The notes: generated by a model from the letters alone, not told the origin. A stretch of 64,000 nucleotides of DNA from Paroedura picta (GCF_049243985.1 NC_135384.1:16488501-16552500); one strand, 5' to 3'; shown: positions 22,608 through 33,363, numbered from the stretch's first letter. Numbers and translations are program-made.

Positions 22608-22914
22608 CAGCCTTTCTCAATTCTTTTCCCACTGAGAAACCCCAGAACAATTCCTCAGGCTTCAAGAACACCCCCTAGTGGCACGGTGGTGAAGAATAGG
22701 TCAGGAAGCAGAGCTGTGGACACGCTCACCCCTTCCCACCCCACCAGGCCCATCACTGACTATTTTGGGAGAGGGTGGTGGCTTGGCATGACCCTATATG
22801 GTCATATCACCTGATAAATATTTAACACATTTTAAAAATATATACAAATTCCCATTTAGGAAACCCTTCCAGGGCCATTAAGAAACCCCATGAAACCCTG
22901 GTGGAGAAAGCTTG
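22608..22914. mobile_element. hAT-like element, CAGCCTTTCTCAA family
   Basis: It starts CAGCCTTTCTCAA and ends near GTGGAGAAAGCTTG. An exact 8-bp duplication GTATAAAT flanks it. The interior is shared with 35497 and 41094 (GAGAAACCCCAGAAC, CTGTGGACACGC). No transposase. Confidence 0.8.
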
Positions 22915-23043
22915 GTATAAATACATCCCAGGTAATCCCAGGTAAGGTTACTTAAGAAAGACTAAGATACAAGTAACAGTTGCCATCGTTTTTTTTAAAC
23001 ATCACATCAACAGGTTTGAGCAACTAGCTCAGAAGCCAACACC

Positions 23044-23976
23044 CTACCGACCAGAGAGGCCGACCATGTGCTTCATCACGTCTCTGATGTCCTTGTTTCT
23101 CAAAGTGTAGACGATGGGGTTGAAGAGAGGGGTGAGGACAGCATAGATCAAGGCCACGATCCTGTCGTGATGCAGGGACCCGATCCACGTCAAGCGCATG
23201 TACATGAAGCTGGTGGTTCCAAAGAAGGCCAGGACCATGATAAGATGGGAGGCGCAGGTGGAAAAAGCCTTCTGGCGCCCCTTTGAGCTCTTGATCCCGA
23301 TGACAACTCGAAGGATCTTGGTGTAAGAGAAGAAGATAAGCGTGATGGGGATGAGGATGAGGACGGAGTGGACGGAGAAGTCTGCAAGGATGCTGGGGGA
23401 TATGTCGGTGCAGGCCAGGCTGATCAGCGGAGGGAAATCACAGAACAAGTGCTTGATCCGATTGGGGCCACAGAATGGCAGCTGGGAAGTCAGGATGATT
23501 TCTGGCAAAGGACAGGTGAAGCCACACGCATAGCATCCCAGCACCAGCTGGAAACAAAGTTTGCCGGTCATGGTGGTGGGATATTTCAAGGGGGCGCAGA
23601 TGGCTAAGTACCGGTCATAAGCCATGGCTGTGAGCACACAAGCCTCTGTGATCCCCAGCGCGTGGAAGAAATAGATCTGCAGAAGGCAGCCACGGAGAGA
23701 GATGGATCGAGTTCTTTCCTGAAGGTCGACCAGCATTTTGGGTATGGTGACGGTGGTGTAGGAGACCTCCACGGAAGCCAGTACAGCAACAAAGTAATAC
23801 ATGGGAATGTGAAGGCGAGGGTAGGCATAGATGAGGGTGAAAATGAGGCTGTTTCCGCTGAGGATAAGCAGGTAAATCACCAGCAAGGTGAGAAAGATGG
23901 CAATGCGATATTTCTGCAGGTCCAGGAAACCAACCAGCTCAAATTCAGTCACTGAGGTGGAATTGGTGGGTCCCAC
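23044..23976 (-). CDS. Olfactory receptor, OR6N-like, start codon GTG
   Basis: One open frame of 310 codons encodes a class II (tetrapod) odorant receptor, a seven-helix G-protein-coupled receptor of the plasma membrane. Landmarks: N-glycosylation site NST at 5-7, GN at 41-42 (TM1), IPMYYF near 58, MAYDRYLAIC at 118-127 (end of TM3), conserved C97 and C179, KAFSTCASHL before TM6, and PLFNPIVYTLRNK in TM7. FCDFPPL and FFHALGITE are like OR6N/OR6K receptors. The codon aligned with the ATG of the paralog at 32185-33153 is GTG, and a stop lies 11 codons upstream with no ATG between. So either the start is lost or an upstream exon supplies it (TTTTCCTTGGAG just before could be a splice acceptor). 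Otherwise intact. Confidence 0.85.
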   Translation of the reverse strand: MGPTNSTSVTEFELVGFLDLQKYRIAIFLTLLVIYLLILSGNSLIFTLIYAYPRLHIPMYYFVAVLASVEVSYTTVTIPKMLVDLQERTRSISLRGCLLQIYFFHALGITEACVLTAMAYDRYLAICAPLKYPTTMTGKLCFQLVLGCYACGFTCPLPEIILTSQLPFCGPNRIKHLFCDFPPLISLACTDISPSILADFSVHSVLILIPITLIFFSYTKILRVVIGIKSSKGRQKAFSTCASHLIMVLAFFGTTSFMYMRLTWIGSLHHDRIVALIYAVLTPLFNPIVYTLRNKDIRDVMKHMVGLSGR

Positions 23977-23979
23977 TTC

Positions 23980-24480
23980 TCCAAGGAAAACACGAGGTGA
24001 TTCTGGTCAACGAACAGACATCGGTTTCGTTTGCTTATGAGACTTTGGCAGTGCCCCCCAAGAGGATGGTAGTGTGTCAGACTGGGATCTGAGAGATCCA
24101 GGTTCAAATCCCCATTCTGCCTGCCTGGCAGGTGGTATCTGGAAATCTCCCTGACCTTTTCTCCACTGGAGGCTCTGCGCCCAGCTCAAAAAAGAGGCTG
24201 CTTTGGAGGGTGAACTCAATGGCATTGTACCCCTCTGCGGTTCCTTCCCTCTCCAAGCCCACCTGCTCTAGGTTCTACCCCTAAAGCTCCAGAAATTGGC
24301 AACACTAACTCTTTGGATGACTCTCTCTCTCTCTCTCTCTCTCCCTCTCTCCTCTTAACCTACCTCACAGGGATCTTGTTGTCATCATGTAGACAAAATG
24401 GAGGATAGAAGAATGATCTTGTAAGTTGCTTTGGATCTCCATTGGGGAGAAAAATGGGGCAAATTTTCTAAATGAATAAT
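23980..24480 (+). mobile_element. Broken SINE with a repeat fragment inserted
   Basis: 24060-24125 carries GATCCAGGTTCAAATCCCC (B box), and 24355-24465 carries CTACCTCACAGGGATCTTG and TTGCTTTGGATCTCC (3' domain). Between them, 24185-24305 is a GTTGCCAACCTCC-family fragment, then a (CT)n run at 24319-24342. Confidence 0.5.
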
Positions 24481-24679
24481 GCAAACACAACAGTTTCAAA
24501 ACAATTTGAGAATCCTTAGCACATATTAATTTATTCAAATTATTTCTACCTTACCCTGCCAAAGTAAACAGAGTACATGTCATGCATGAGTAAAGGGCGG
24601 AGGTACAACAGGAAAATCTTTTTTAAAATCACAGACTCAGAACTTTAATTCTGTTCTTTGTGTATTCTCAGTTAAGAAG

Positions 24680-24915
24680 AGAATAAGAGCTGTTTTTTTT
24701 AATTCCTGCCTTTCATTTACTAAAGGAGTCTCAAAGCAGCTTACAATTGCCTACCCTTCCTCTCCCCACAACAGACACCCTGTGAGGGAGGTGGGGCTGA
24801 GAGAGCTCTGAATTTGGACTGTCCCAAGGTTCCCCAGCTGGCTACATGTGGAGGAGTGTAGAATTAAGCCCCGGTCTTCAGATTTGAGGCTGCCAACCAC
24901 TATACCACACTGGTT
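24680..24915 (-). mobile_element. tRNA-derived SINE with MIR-like core
   Basis: The plus strand reads AAGGAGTCTCAAAGCAGC, CAACAGACACCCTGTGAGG, CCCAAGGTTCCCCAGC and ACCACACTGG, the complement of the family. Full length but diverged. Confidence 0.75.
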
Positions 24916-24919
24916 TAAA

Positions 24920-25319
24920 GCAGGTACTTTAATTCTCAAATTTCATTAAAAATGCATTTATGAATGCATTAAAATATATATTAATACATAACCCACCCAC
25001 CCCAACCTGCAGTTGCTAGATTTGGTTACAGAATTCTAGAATGTTGGGGTTGTCCACCTCTTCTTTCATGCCAATTTCCTCCTGCAGCCCCCCCCCCAAA
25101 AAAAAACCCCTGTGTTTTTTGAGGTTGCAGAAGAGACCCCATGGTCTATCACAGAGTTGGGAAACACACATTTGTCGATGTCATTGGGGAGTTTCCACCT
25201 TATAGAGCCAAGTGACTCCCAGGTTTGTCATATTCCTGAGGTCAGGCTCTAATCCTGTTTAATAGCCACCCTAAATTGAATTGCTAAAATAACCAAGATT
25301 TAAAACAAATGCCCTAAGG
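24920..25319. other. Intergenic DNA, no recognised feature
   Basis: AT-rich, without a family motif or long frame. Confidence 0.45.
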
Positions 25320-25455
25320 CAGGGGTAGTCAAACTGCGGCCCTCCAGATGTCCATGGACTACAATTCCCAGGAGCCCCTGCCAGCATTCGCTGGCAGGGG
25401 CTCCTGGGAATTGTAGTCCATGGACATCTGGAGGGCCGCAGTTTGACTACCCCTG
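25320..25455. mobile_element. Palindromic hAT MITE copy
   Basis: Arms of the AAACTGCGGCCCTCCAGAT version around CCAGCATTCGCTGGCAGG. Flanks CCCTAAGG and CCCGAAGG match at 7 of 8. Confidence 0.9.
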
Positions 25456-25622
25456 CCCGAAGGGAACAATCAAGTTGATGTATGGTAATTTTAAAACTCC
25501 AGATCCTTACATTCAGGAACTTTCATGCAAGCTCCTCTTCCTTTGGAAAACACAATTGTAAACAGATTAGAAGCCAGGATGTGCAATTGCTGGTGCCCAG
25601 TGAATCAATCAGTTTTCAACCC

Positions 25623-25707
25623 TAGAGTCCAGTGGCCCCTTTAAGACCAACAAACTTTATTCAAAGTTTGAGCTTTCATGGGCAAGCACACTTCCTTAGC
25701 TACAATG
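25623..25707. mobile_element. Single-arm copy of the TTAAGACCAACAAAG family
   Basis: AGAGTCCAGTGGCCCC, TTTAAGACCAACAAAC and GAGCTTTCATGGGCAAGC are in the same order as in the inverted insertions. Confidence 0.6.
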
Positions 25708-26535
25708 CTTTCACCCCTGACTACTTTGCATACCTAGGGTGAGGCTGGGGTGTTCCCATTCATAGGTTTCTGACCTCCTAGTGATTGAATTTTGCACCAG
25801 GGAGATGGGCAGCCTCTTTCCCCGGCCTCCTTTTCTCCTGGCTGATGCAGCCCATTTGGACGGGCTCTGCCAGGGAGTCGGAGGCAGCTTTAAATGGGTT
25901 GCAGAAGGGAGCTTTCTCCTCTCCCCTCTCCTTCATTCCAGCAGCTTTCTCCATCTCCCTGATGGAGTTCTTTTAGACAGGCTAAAACCTGTGCTGTGAA
26001 TGGACCCTGAAGCTACAAGCACAGGCCTCTTCCAACTGGGAGAAGAAGGGCAGGTCCTAAAAGAAAAGGTCTGTCTGAGAACGTCTTTTCATTTGCCAAA
26101 AGGGAGAAATGGCTTCCTTCCATCCCCAGCCTTCATCGCCAAGTCTCCAGGAGTTTCCCAACACCCAACCGGCAACCTTCCCCCCACCCTGCAGTTCACA
26201 TGGGGGGTGAGGGTGGGGAGGGACCTGACAACCCTAGGAAGCCTTTTGAGTCCTAGGGTGCTAGTCTTCCTGTGAGGTGTGCTTTCTTAAGCCAGCACGG
26301 TGTGGTGGTGAAGAGTGATGACCTCTAATGACCTCTAATCTCAAATACAGGCCCCCGTTTGGTGGGGTCTGTTCTCCCATCCACCTCATCCCTTCAGTTG
26401 GCTTTTCCTTCCCAGGTGCCTCCATCTTTTCTTCTTTGCTAAAGCAACACTAGCAGCAGCCCCTTCAGGCTCCCACCTTTTAAACTGGTCCTTCTACCTG
26501 CTCGGTTAGTATCAGCTTGATCTACAACAAAAGTG
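25708..26535. other. Intergenic DNA, mostly unrecognised
   Basis: 26100-26180 has a short GTTGCCAACCTCC-family fragment (AAGTCTCCAGGAGTTTCCC). Around 26290, GCCAGCACGGTGTGGTGGTG is a SINE start. No gene. Confidence 0.4.
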
Positions 26536-26730
26536 AGGTGGCCCAGGTTAGCCCAATCCTGCCAGCTCTTGGAGGCTAAATTGGATTGGCCCTGGTTAAA
26601 CTTGGGTGGGAGACCAGAAAGGAATCCCTGGGTTGCTATGCTGAAGAAGGCCTTGTTCGTTTCTTGCATGGAGAACCCACTGGAGTTACCAGTCATACCT
26701 GAATTTGATAGCACTTTACACCCACAAGGA
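26536..26730 (+). mobile_element. 5S-rRNA-derived SINE
   Basis: CTCTTGGAGGCTAAATTGGA, CCCTGGTTAAACTTGGGTGG and GAGACCAGAAAGGAATCCC follow the 5S control region in order. The 3' tail has diverged. Confidence 0.65.
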
Positions 26731-26951
26731 TTAGGTGATCGGATGAAGTTCTGAAAAACTTCAGCTGTTCATTTTGGTTTATTAATCCTTGCTGAAGGAA
26801 CGGGATATTCTTTTTTTCTTGGCCAGTTGGCAACCTCAGATTTGCAATCCGTCTGGGAGTGGAATGACCCAGTCGTGTCTGGTGACCCCCAAAGACCCAA
26901 AAGAGAGAGAGAGTGTGTCCCCGGGTTTTCCTGTCCTTTTCGTGCTTTACT

Positions 26952-27162
26952 AGGGTTGCCAACCTCTAGGTGGCTGGAGATCTCCTGCCCCTACAATTGA
27001 TCTCCAGACAATCAGAATCCGTTCTGCTGGAGAAAATGGCTGCTTTAGTGGGTGGACCCTACGGCACAACCTGTGAAGTCTCTCCAGTCCCCAGACTTCA
27101 CCGTCCCCAGGCTCTACCCCTCCAATCTCCAGGTATTTCCCAACCTGGAGCTGGTGAACCCA
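26952..27162 (+). mobile_element. GTTGCCAACCTCC-family element, near complete
   Basis: It starts AGGGTTGCCAACCTCTAGG and ends CCCAACCTGGAGCTGG; AGGGTTGCCAAC and the complement of GAGCTGGTGAACCC look like its inverted ends. The body GGAGAAAATGGCTGCTTTAG is typical. Confidence 0.7.
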
Positions 27163-27785
27163 TGTATTACGCTACTGGTCTCGCAAGAAGTGATAGCCGC
27201 TCTGTAAATCCATTTGTCAGACTGTACCTGGAGGACTGTGTGTGGTTCTGGAGGCCTCACTTCAAAAAGGATGTGGACAACATTGGGAGGGTTCAGAGGA
27301 GAGCAATGAGGATGATCTGGGGCCTGGGGACCAAGCCCTGTGAGAGAAGACTGAGGGCCTTAGGAATGTTCAGCCTGGAGAAGAGGAGGCTGAGAAGGGA
27401 CATGATGGCTCTCTTTAAGTATCTGAAAGGTTGTCATTTGGAGGAGGGCATGGAAAGGTTCCTGTTGGCTGCAGAGGAGAGGACTCATAGTAATGTATTT
27501 AATGTGTAGAATGGTACCGGCAAGATATAGGGGGGGGGGATTTTCATAGAGTGGTTCAGCAGTGGAATAGGCTGCCTAAGGAGGTGGTGAGCTCCCCCTC
27601 ACTGGCAGGCTTCAAGCAGCAGCTAGATATAGCGAATGCTGGCAGGGGCTTCTGGGAATTGTAGTCCATGGACATCTGGAGGGCCGCAGTTTGACTATCC
27701 CTGCTTTAGGCTGACCCTGCATTGAGCAGGGGGTGGGACTAGATGGCCTGTCTGGCCCCTTCCAGCTCTATGAGTCTATTATTGT
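27163..27785 (+). mobile_element. CR1 LINE 3' fragment
   Basis: Encodes [39 protein letters not shown] and LEKRRLRRDMMALFKYLKG, the C-terminus of CR1 reverse transcriptase. The 3' end is at TGGACT/TCCAGCTCTATGAGTC. A half MITE sits at 27631-27703. Confidence 0.85.
27631..27703. mobile_element. Right half of the palindromic hAT MITE
   Basis: Begins at the hairpin turn (GCGAATGCTGGCAGG) and runs to TTTGACTATCCCTG. The left arm is missing, so insertion or later deletion removed it. It interrupts the CR1 fragment and is therefore younger. Confidence 0.8.
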
Positions 27786-28815
27786 TTTACAAACATGGTA
27801 GCCCAATCTAATTCAACGGGATCAGGGCTCACAACAAAGACACACGTGCCAATGGCACCCTCAGAATCAATTAACACAACACAATGGGTTCTCAGTTGCA
27901 TGGTTGGTGGAGCCACCTGGGCTCCAGATCTGCAAAGAACGAAGACAAATTAGGTGCAGCCCTTCCCTGATGTTAGGCCTTTCTAAGAACTCGGCCTACA
28001 AGCATGCCAGCATTCTGGCTGAGAACACATGAAATAAAATGGGCGCCATCTGAGCATGTACAGAGTGCTTTCCCCACATGATCAACCTACCACAACTCAT
28101 GTCCGCATACCTGGGAGTATTGAGGGGGCTTCCATTTCAGGAGATGTGGCTTCCGAGCACCACCTCTCAAATTTTTCTGCTGACGAGGTAGACCGAGAGG
28201 CTGTCTGACTTTCCTGACTGCCACTCACATGTTTCAACCACTGGAGCAAAAGCAGAAACCAACAGTCATCCACCCTCTTGAAGCTTCCCATTTAACATAA
28301 TCTGAATTCAGACACAGAATAAAGAAGTGAGTGGGCACACTCCAAGAATTGTATTAGGTCTTACCCTTTTATGTATGGTGATGATGATGATGATGACTAC
28401 AGCTGGGGAGAGGGGACATCTTCAGAAGACAAAACATGTGGATCGAGATCTTCCATCCAATCCGAGAGAAGGAAATGAAGCCTTCCCCAAACAGCCTTCC
28501 ATGGGGACCTCGTTACTGCCACGACTGTCGTTTCCCAGTGGGAATTCACCTCGGGGAGAAAGTGAGACTGTTTTGACTAGAGGGAAATGCTGGGGGGGGG
28601 GGTTTAATTATGAACACAGCTTCCCCAGATATTCCATGATCCCCAGGTGCCACCTGTTTACTGGGGACCCTCTCCACTCTTTTCCTGGTGGATCCAACCC
28701 AGAATCCGATTGAGACCCCCGTCTTCGACCATGGAGAAAAAAGATGCCCCATTGAAGAGATTCCTACAAATTCCCATATTGAAGAGGCGGCAAGCAAGAA
28801 GCTCATCATCTACAA
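27786..28815. other. Intergenic DNA, no recognised feature
   Basis: Contains a short (GAT)n run at 28376-28398. A 128-codon frame across it has no domain and reads through the GAT run, so I do not call it a gene. Confidence 0.45.
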
Positions 28816-28951
28816 CAGGGGTAGTCAACCTGTGGTCCTCCAGATGTCCACGGACTACAATTCCCATGAGCCCCTTCCAGCAAATGCTGGCAGGGGCTTA
28901 TGGGAATTGTAGTCCATGGACATCTGGAGGACCACAGGTTGACTACCCCTG
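28816..28951. mobile_element. Palindromic hAT MITE copy
   Basis: Arms of the AACCTGTGGTCCTCCAGAT version around CCAGCAAATGCTGGCAGG. The flanking 8-bp duplication ATCTACAA is exact. Confidence 0.92.
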
Positions 28952-29105
28952 ATCTACAACATCAAATGTTGCTGTGAGATTGCATAACACCAGCAATGCT
29001 GACCCACCTGGGTCCAGCTGTTGTCGGACATCATCCGTCAGGGCACCCAGAGCCATCTCAAGCCCCTGGCCAGGGTGGGAAACCCAACTGGGATGGATCC
29101 AGAGC
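28952..29105 (-). mobile_element. L2-like LINE reverse-transcriptase fragment
   Basis: CCTGGCCAGGGTGGG and GTCGGACATCATCCGTCAG on the plus strand are complements of the FRPGHGTETAL and LTDD region also seen at 19430-19690. The reading frame is broken. Confidence 0.5.
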
Positions 29106-29274
29106 TGGCAATGTTAGCATTTGTTGGTCCACAGGGGCCCAGGAATGCAAGGGGCAAAAGGAGGCAGCAACTGGGGATGCCGGGATGTTTTTCTTTTTCC
29201 CCCAAATGCCCATTTGTTGCAAGGGTAACAGAGGGGGACTGTCCTGAGTGCCTAGAATGACATGTCCAATAAAA

Positions 29275-29940
29275 CCTACAAGACAAAGAAGAGGCATTTT
29301 TTGTACCCCACTTTTTACTACCCAAAGAAGTGTCGAAATGGCTCTGAGAGAACTGACTGGCTCAGTCACCCAGCAGGCCTCATGTGGCTCAAAGCGGATT
29401 GCAATTGCCTTCCCTTTCTGAGGGAGGAGAGGCTGAGCGAGCTCTGAGAGGACTGGTCCAAAGTCACCCAGCAAGCCTCATACGTCTCAAAGTGGCTTAC
29501 AATTGCCTTCTCTCGACAACAGGTGCTAGGTGAGGCAGGTGAGGTAGAGAGAACCCTGAGAGAACTGGGACAGGGCCAAAGTCACCCTGCAGGCCTCATA
29601 TGTCTCAAAATGGCTTACAATCACCTTCGCTCTCTCTCTCCACAACAGACACCCTATGAGGTAGGTGAGGTGGAGAGAGCTCTGAGAGAACTGGGAGAGG
29701 CCCAAGGTCACCCAGATGGCTGCATGTGGAGGAGTGGGGAATCAAACCCAGTTCTCCATATTAGAGGTCACTGCTGTTAACCTCAAGACCTTGCCTTTAC
29801 GGTTCTCTCAGAGCTCTCTCAGCCTCACCTATCTCACAAGGGGCCTGTTGTGGGGAGATGAAAGGTAGGCGATGGTAAGTCACTTGGGAACGACTTTGGG
29901 TAGTAAGAAGTGGGGTGCAAAAAACCAATTCTTCTACTTC
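29275..29940. mobile_element. Cluster of nested or tandem SINE pieces
   Basis: From 29275 to 29790 (minus strand) the SINE 3' half occurs about four times in a row, each with CTCAAAG/TGGCTTACAATTGCC and CTCTGAGAGAACTG and different gaps. At 29800-29940 a plus-strand 3' half follows (CTCAGCCTCACCTATCTCAC). The minus-strand pieces look like tandem duplication inside one insertion rather than separate ones. Confidence 0.65.
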
Positions 29941-30027
29941 TTCTCTTTACCTAAGACCTGGGGAAACTATAGCCAATCTGTGAAGGATTTAGCACAAGGC
30001 AGAGTCACACTTATACGGAGTACAAAA

Positions 30028-30150
30028 ATAAAACATGGAGCCCTGCTGGATCGGACCAATGGTCCATCTAATCCAGCACCCTGTTTCACGCAGCGGCTGA
30101 TCTGTGCCTCTGGAGGCCACCCAGCCAAGGCCTCCAGGTACGCGATGTAA
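30028..30150 (-). mobile_element. LINE 3'-end fragment (CR1/L2-like)
   Basis: CCCTGCTGGATCGGACCAAT and GGTCCATCTAATCCAGCACC on the plus strand are the complement of the tail seen at 20530-20665. Confidence 0.5.
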
Positions 30151-30616
30151 GAAAGTAGACATGCACAGGCTCCTTTGATACGGGCAGCCGGGCAGGAGTG
30201 AGACCCCAGGGGAGGGTCTGGTTCCTCTCCAAGCAGGCTGGGTTGGAATCAGGGCTTTTCATGTTATGCCTCTGAATACAGAGGAGTGATCTCCATGCCA
30301 GGAACAACATGAGGAACTTTTTATTATTCCGTGTTTTATTCCCAATATTATGATTCCACACTTCTTCATCAAGAAAACCCAGGATAGTTAAGTGTACAAA
30401 TATAAATCAGGTGAGAGAAACCCAGCCCACACACTTTGGATACAGGAAATGTTCACAAGATGCATACAGGTAATAGCACTGCACAGTACAAAGCGGCTTT
30501 ACAAACTTACTTGGATATATGATTAGGGACTGTAGTCTATATAATGCTGTGTATTGCTTATTGTAAGTGGTAGGATCCTAATATGTAATTTCTCTATTGC
30601 TTATTCTGTGAATACT
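30151..30616. other. Intergenic DNA, no recognised feature
   Basis: No gene or known repeat seen. Confidence 0.4.
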
Positions 30617-30865
30617 TAGAGAGCCAGCTTGGTGTAGTGGTTAAGAGCAGTGGCCTCTAATCAGGGAGAACCGGGTTTGATTCCCTACTCCTCCCCCTCA
30701 TGCAGCTAGCTGGGTGACCTTGGGCAAGTCACAGTTCTCTCTGAGCTCTCCAAGCCTCTCCTACTTGACAGGGTGTCTGTTGTGGGGAGGGGAGGGAAGG
30801 TGATTGTAAGCAACTTTGGGACTTTTTCTGGTAGTAAAAAGCAGAGAATAAAAAAACCCCAGCTA
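30617..30865 (+). mobile_element. tRNA-derived SINE with MIR-like core
   Basis: Complete: AGCCAGCTTGGTGTAGTGGT (A box), GGGTTTGATTCCC (B box), GGGTGACCTTGGGCAAGTCA (core) and GGTGATTGTAAGCAACTTTG (3' domain). Confidence 0.85.
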
Positions 30866-31240
30866 TGCTCCCGTTCTTTCTGGTAGTTCTAAACTCCTAA
30901 AGTCTTAACGCACTGGTTGCTTGTGCTGACTCACTTTATGCCTCCAGCCTGGAGTTCCCGCAAGAAAGGCGGATGACAAATAATGTTACCTAATACATCC
31001 ACCTAATACAAAATCTGTCACCCAGCTGAATCTTCCTTGATGATGGCCAGCAAGTTTCTCCTCAACCTGATGGCTTGCAATCCCAGTTTTCATGTTTCTG
31101 TATATATTTACAAAATATCTGTAGTGCCTTTTTGTTCCCCAAAGGGTTTCCAAACACAGCCATTTAAAAGCAACACAACATGAATTGGAATCCAAACATT
31201 TAAACATCATAGACATCACATAATGATACTTTATCTCAAA
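30866..31240. other. Intergenic DNA, no recognised feature
   Basis: No gene or known repeat seen. Confidence 0.4.
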
Positions 31241-31244
31241 TCTA

Positions 31245-31370
31245 CAGAAATGTGTTGCCCTGGAGAATATTGATGAGTTGGAGGGTAGACTCTAGGGCAG
31301 TGCTCCCCTGGGAGGTCCCAGGATCCATCTCTGATCTCCAGGAGTTTCCCAACTTGGATCTGGCAACCTT
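31245..31370 (+). mobile_element. Fragment of the GTTGCCAACCTCC family
   Basis: TGTTGCCCTGGAGAATATTG, GTTGGAGGGTAGACTC and CAGGAGTTTCCCAACTTGG are in family order. Confidence 0.5.
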
Positions 31371-31394
31371 GCCCCCACCCCCTCCAGGAACCCA

Positions 31395-31768
31395 GGAGGG
31401 ACTTGGCTGCCATGTAGAGGATGGAGCAGAGTGGTTCTCTCTTGCCCCGGAGGGACGGACCAGATCCAATGGGATGAAATTAATCCAAAGGAAATTCCGT
31501 CTAAACATTTGGAAGAAGTTCCTGACAATCAGAGCGGTTTCTCAGTGGAACAGGCTTCCTCGGGAGGTGGTGGGTTCTCCATCTTTGGAAATTTTAAAGC
31601 AGAGGTTAGATAGCCATCTGACAGAGAGGCTGATTCTGTGAAGGCAAAGGGGTGGCAGGTTACAGTGGATGAGCAATAGGGATGTGAGTGTCCTGCATCG
31701 TGCAGGGGGTTGGACTAGATGACCCATGAGATCCCTTCCAACTCTATTATTTTATGATTCTAACGCTA
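31395..31768 (+). mobile_element. CR1 LINE 3' fragment, second subfamily
   Basis: Encodes AEWFSLAPEGRTRSNGMKL and VSQWNRLPREVVGSPSLEI, then ends with GGTTGGACTAGATGACCCAT and ATGATTCT. The residues differ from the CR1 copies at 27163 and 61925. Confidence 0.8.
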
Positions 31769-32184
31769 ACTAACTTCTACCTCCCAATGACTAATCCAGT
31801 AAAAAAAAAGTTTTTATTTGCTCCCAACATTTATTTATTTGGATTTTTAGACTGCCCATTCTTTGCAGCTCAGCAAAGAATTTCGAAAATAAGGTCAATT
31901 TTTGAAAGCAAATTCTGTAGTGCTGGGGCAGCCACTGAGAAGGCCCCGTGCCAACCTACAAGTTATACCCTTAGTAATTGTTATACATTCAAAAATTGTG
32001 ATCTTCCATAGTGTAAACTGCCCTGAGCCGCCATGGGAGGGTGGTATATAGATACAATTAAAGAAATAAATAAAAATAAAATTATGAGCACATCGCTGGC
32101 AGATTATAAGGTGCAATCAAAGTAGCAGTTGCTGTAACATCCATGTTGTAAGAGTTTTAACAGAGCCATTGTAAGGAAGATAGC
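31769..32184. other. Intergenic DNA with a LINE-tail-like stretch
   Basis: CCCTGAGCCGCCATGGGAGG followed by GTGGTATATAGATACAATTA and AAATAAATAAA (about 32021-32070) resembles a retroposon 3' end. Nothing else is recognised. Confidence 0.4.
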
Positions 32185-33153
32185 CTACATGCATTGACAT
32201 GACGCATGCCTCCAGCTGAAGGGCAGACTGGGAAGCTTGGTGATTTTTCTGATCTCTCCTTGAATCTCCTTGTTTCTCAAGCTATAGACAACTGGGTTGA
32301 AGAGAGGGGTGAGGACAGCATAGATCACTGCAATGACTCTCTCGTACTGCAAGGATCTGGATTGAGTCAGTCGGACATACATAAAGCCCGTTGTCCCGAA
32401 AAAGGCAAAAACCACGATGAGGTGAGAAGCGCAGGTAGAAAAAGCCTTCTGGCGGCCTTGGGAGCTCTGCATTTTGCCTACGACAGTCAGTATCTTGACG
32501 TAAGAGAGGGCGATCAGGAAGACAGGACCCAGGATGACTAAGGAGTGGATGATGAAGTCCATCAGGATGACACCAGATACGTCAGCACAAGGGAGGTGGA
32601 ACAGCGGAGGGAAATCGCAGAAGATATGCTTGATGAGGCTGGGCCCGCAGAACGGGAGCTTGGAGATCAGGATGATTTCAGGCAAAGGACACACAAAGCC
32701 ACAAACACAGCACCCGACCGTGAGCCGGAAACAGAGCTTGGTTGTCATGGTGGCCGGGTAGGTCAACGGGGCGCAGATGGCTAAGTAGCGGTCGTAGGCC
32801 ATCACTGTGAGCAAGCAAGCTTCCGTGATGCCCAGGGCATGGAAGAAATAGACTTGCACGAGACAACCGCCAAAGGAGATGCGGTTCCGCTTCTGCAGCA
32901 GGTCCACCAGCATCTTGGGGATGGTGACGGTGGTGTAGCACACCTCGAGGGTAGCCAGCATGGCAATGAAGTGGTACATGGGGAGGTGGAAGCGGGGGCA
33001 GGTCTGGATGAGGGAGAGGATGACCGTGTTGCCCAGGAGAATGAGTGAGTAAGCGAGGAGTAAGGAGGCAAAGATGAACGCGTGGAGATGTTGTAGATCC
33101 TGGAAGCCCACTAATTCAAACTCCGTCACACTGGTCTCATTAGCAGGTTCCAT
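32185..33153 (-). CDS. Olfactory receptor, OR6N-like
   Basis: Intact 322-codon frame starting at a true ATG (MEPANETSVTEF). N-glycosylation site NET at 5-7, GN at 41-42, LPMYHF near 58, MAYDRYLAIC at 118-127, C97 and C179 for the extracellular disulfide, KAFSTCASHL before TM6, and PLFNPVVYSLRNK in TM7. It shares FELVGF, VTIPKMLVDL, FFHALGITEAC and CPLPEIIL with the receptor at 23044-23976, so the two are tandem duplicates on the same strand about 8 kb apart. The C-terminal tail is about 10 residues longer (ending HASCQCM), which may reflect loss of the original stop. Expected role: odour detection in olfactory neuron cilia. The subfamily name comes from remembered OR6N1 sequence. Confidence 0.92.
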   Translation of the reverse strand: MEPANETSVTEFELVGFQDLQHLHAFIFASLLLAYSLILLGNTVILSLIQTCPRFHLPMYHFIAMLATLEVCYTTVTIPKMLVDLLQKRNRISFGGCLVQVYFFHALGITEACLLTVMAYDRYLAICAPLTYPATMTTKLCFRLTVGCCVCGFVCPLPEIILISKLPFCGPSLIKHIFCDFPPLFHLPCADVSGVILMDFIIHSLVILGPVFLIALSYVKILTVVGKMQSSQGRQKAFSTCASHLIVVFAFFGTTGFMYVRLTQSRSLQYERVIAVIYAVLTPLFNPVVYSLRNKEIQGEIRKITKLPSLPFSWRHASCQCM

Positions 33154-33363
33154 CTCGGCTTTTAGGATGGCCTAGTAAAACAGAAAGGTACAATCCTTTC
33201 ATATGGAAAAACAAACCCACTGGAACATGGCTTTAAATCCAAATGTCACAGCACAGCCATTTGGTTAGCAGAATGAGACAGGGCTATGGAGCGGCTGTAG
33301 TTCTGGACAAGGATGAAACCGGGATCCAGCAGCACCCTGAGGACTGATTAAATATATCCCGCC

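Noticed and set aside
26970-27509. 179-codon plus-strand gene
   Set aside because: A MITE-like repeat joined to a CR1 reverse-transcriptase fragment.
28327-28713. 128-codon protein with a hydrophobic start
   Set aside because: The methionine run comes from a GAT repeat; no domain or splice context.
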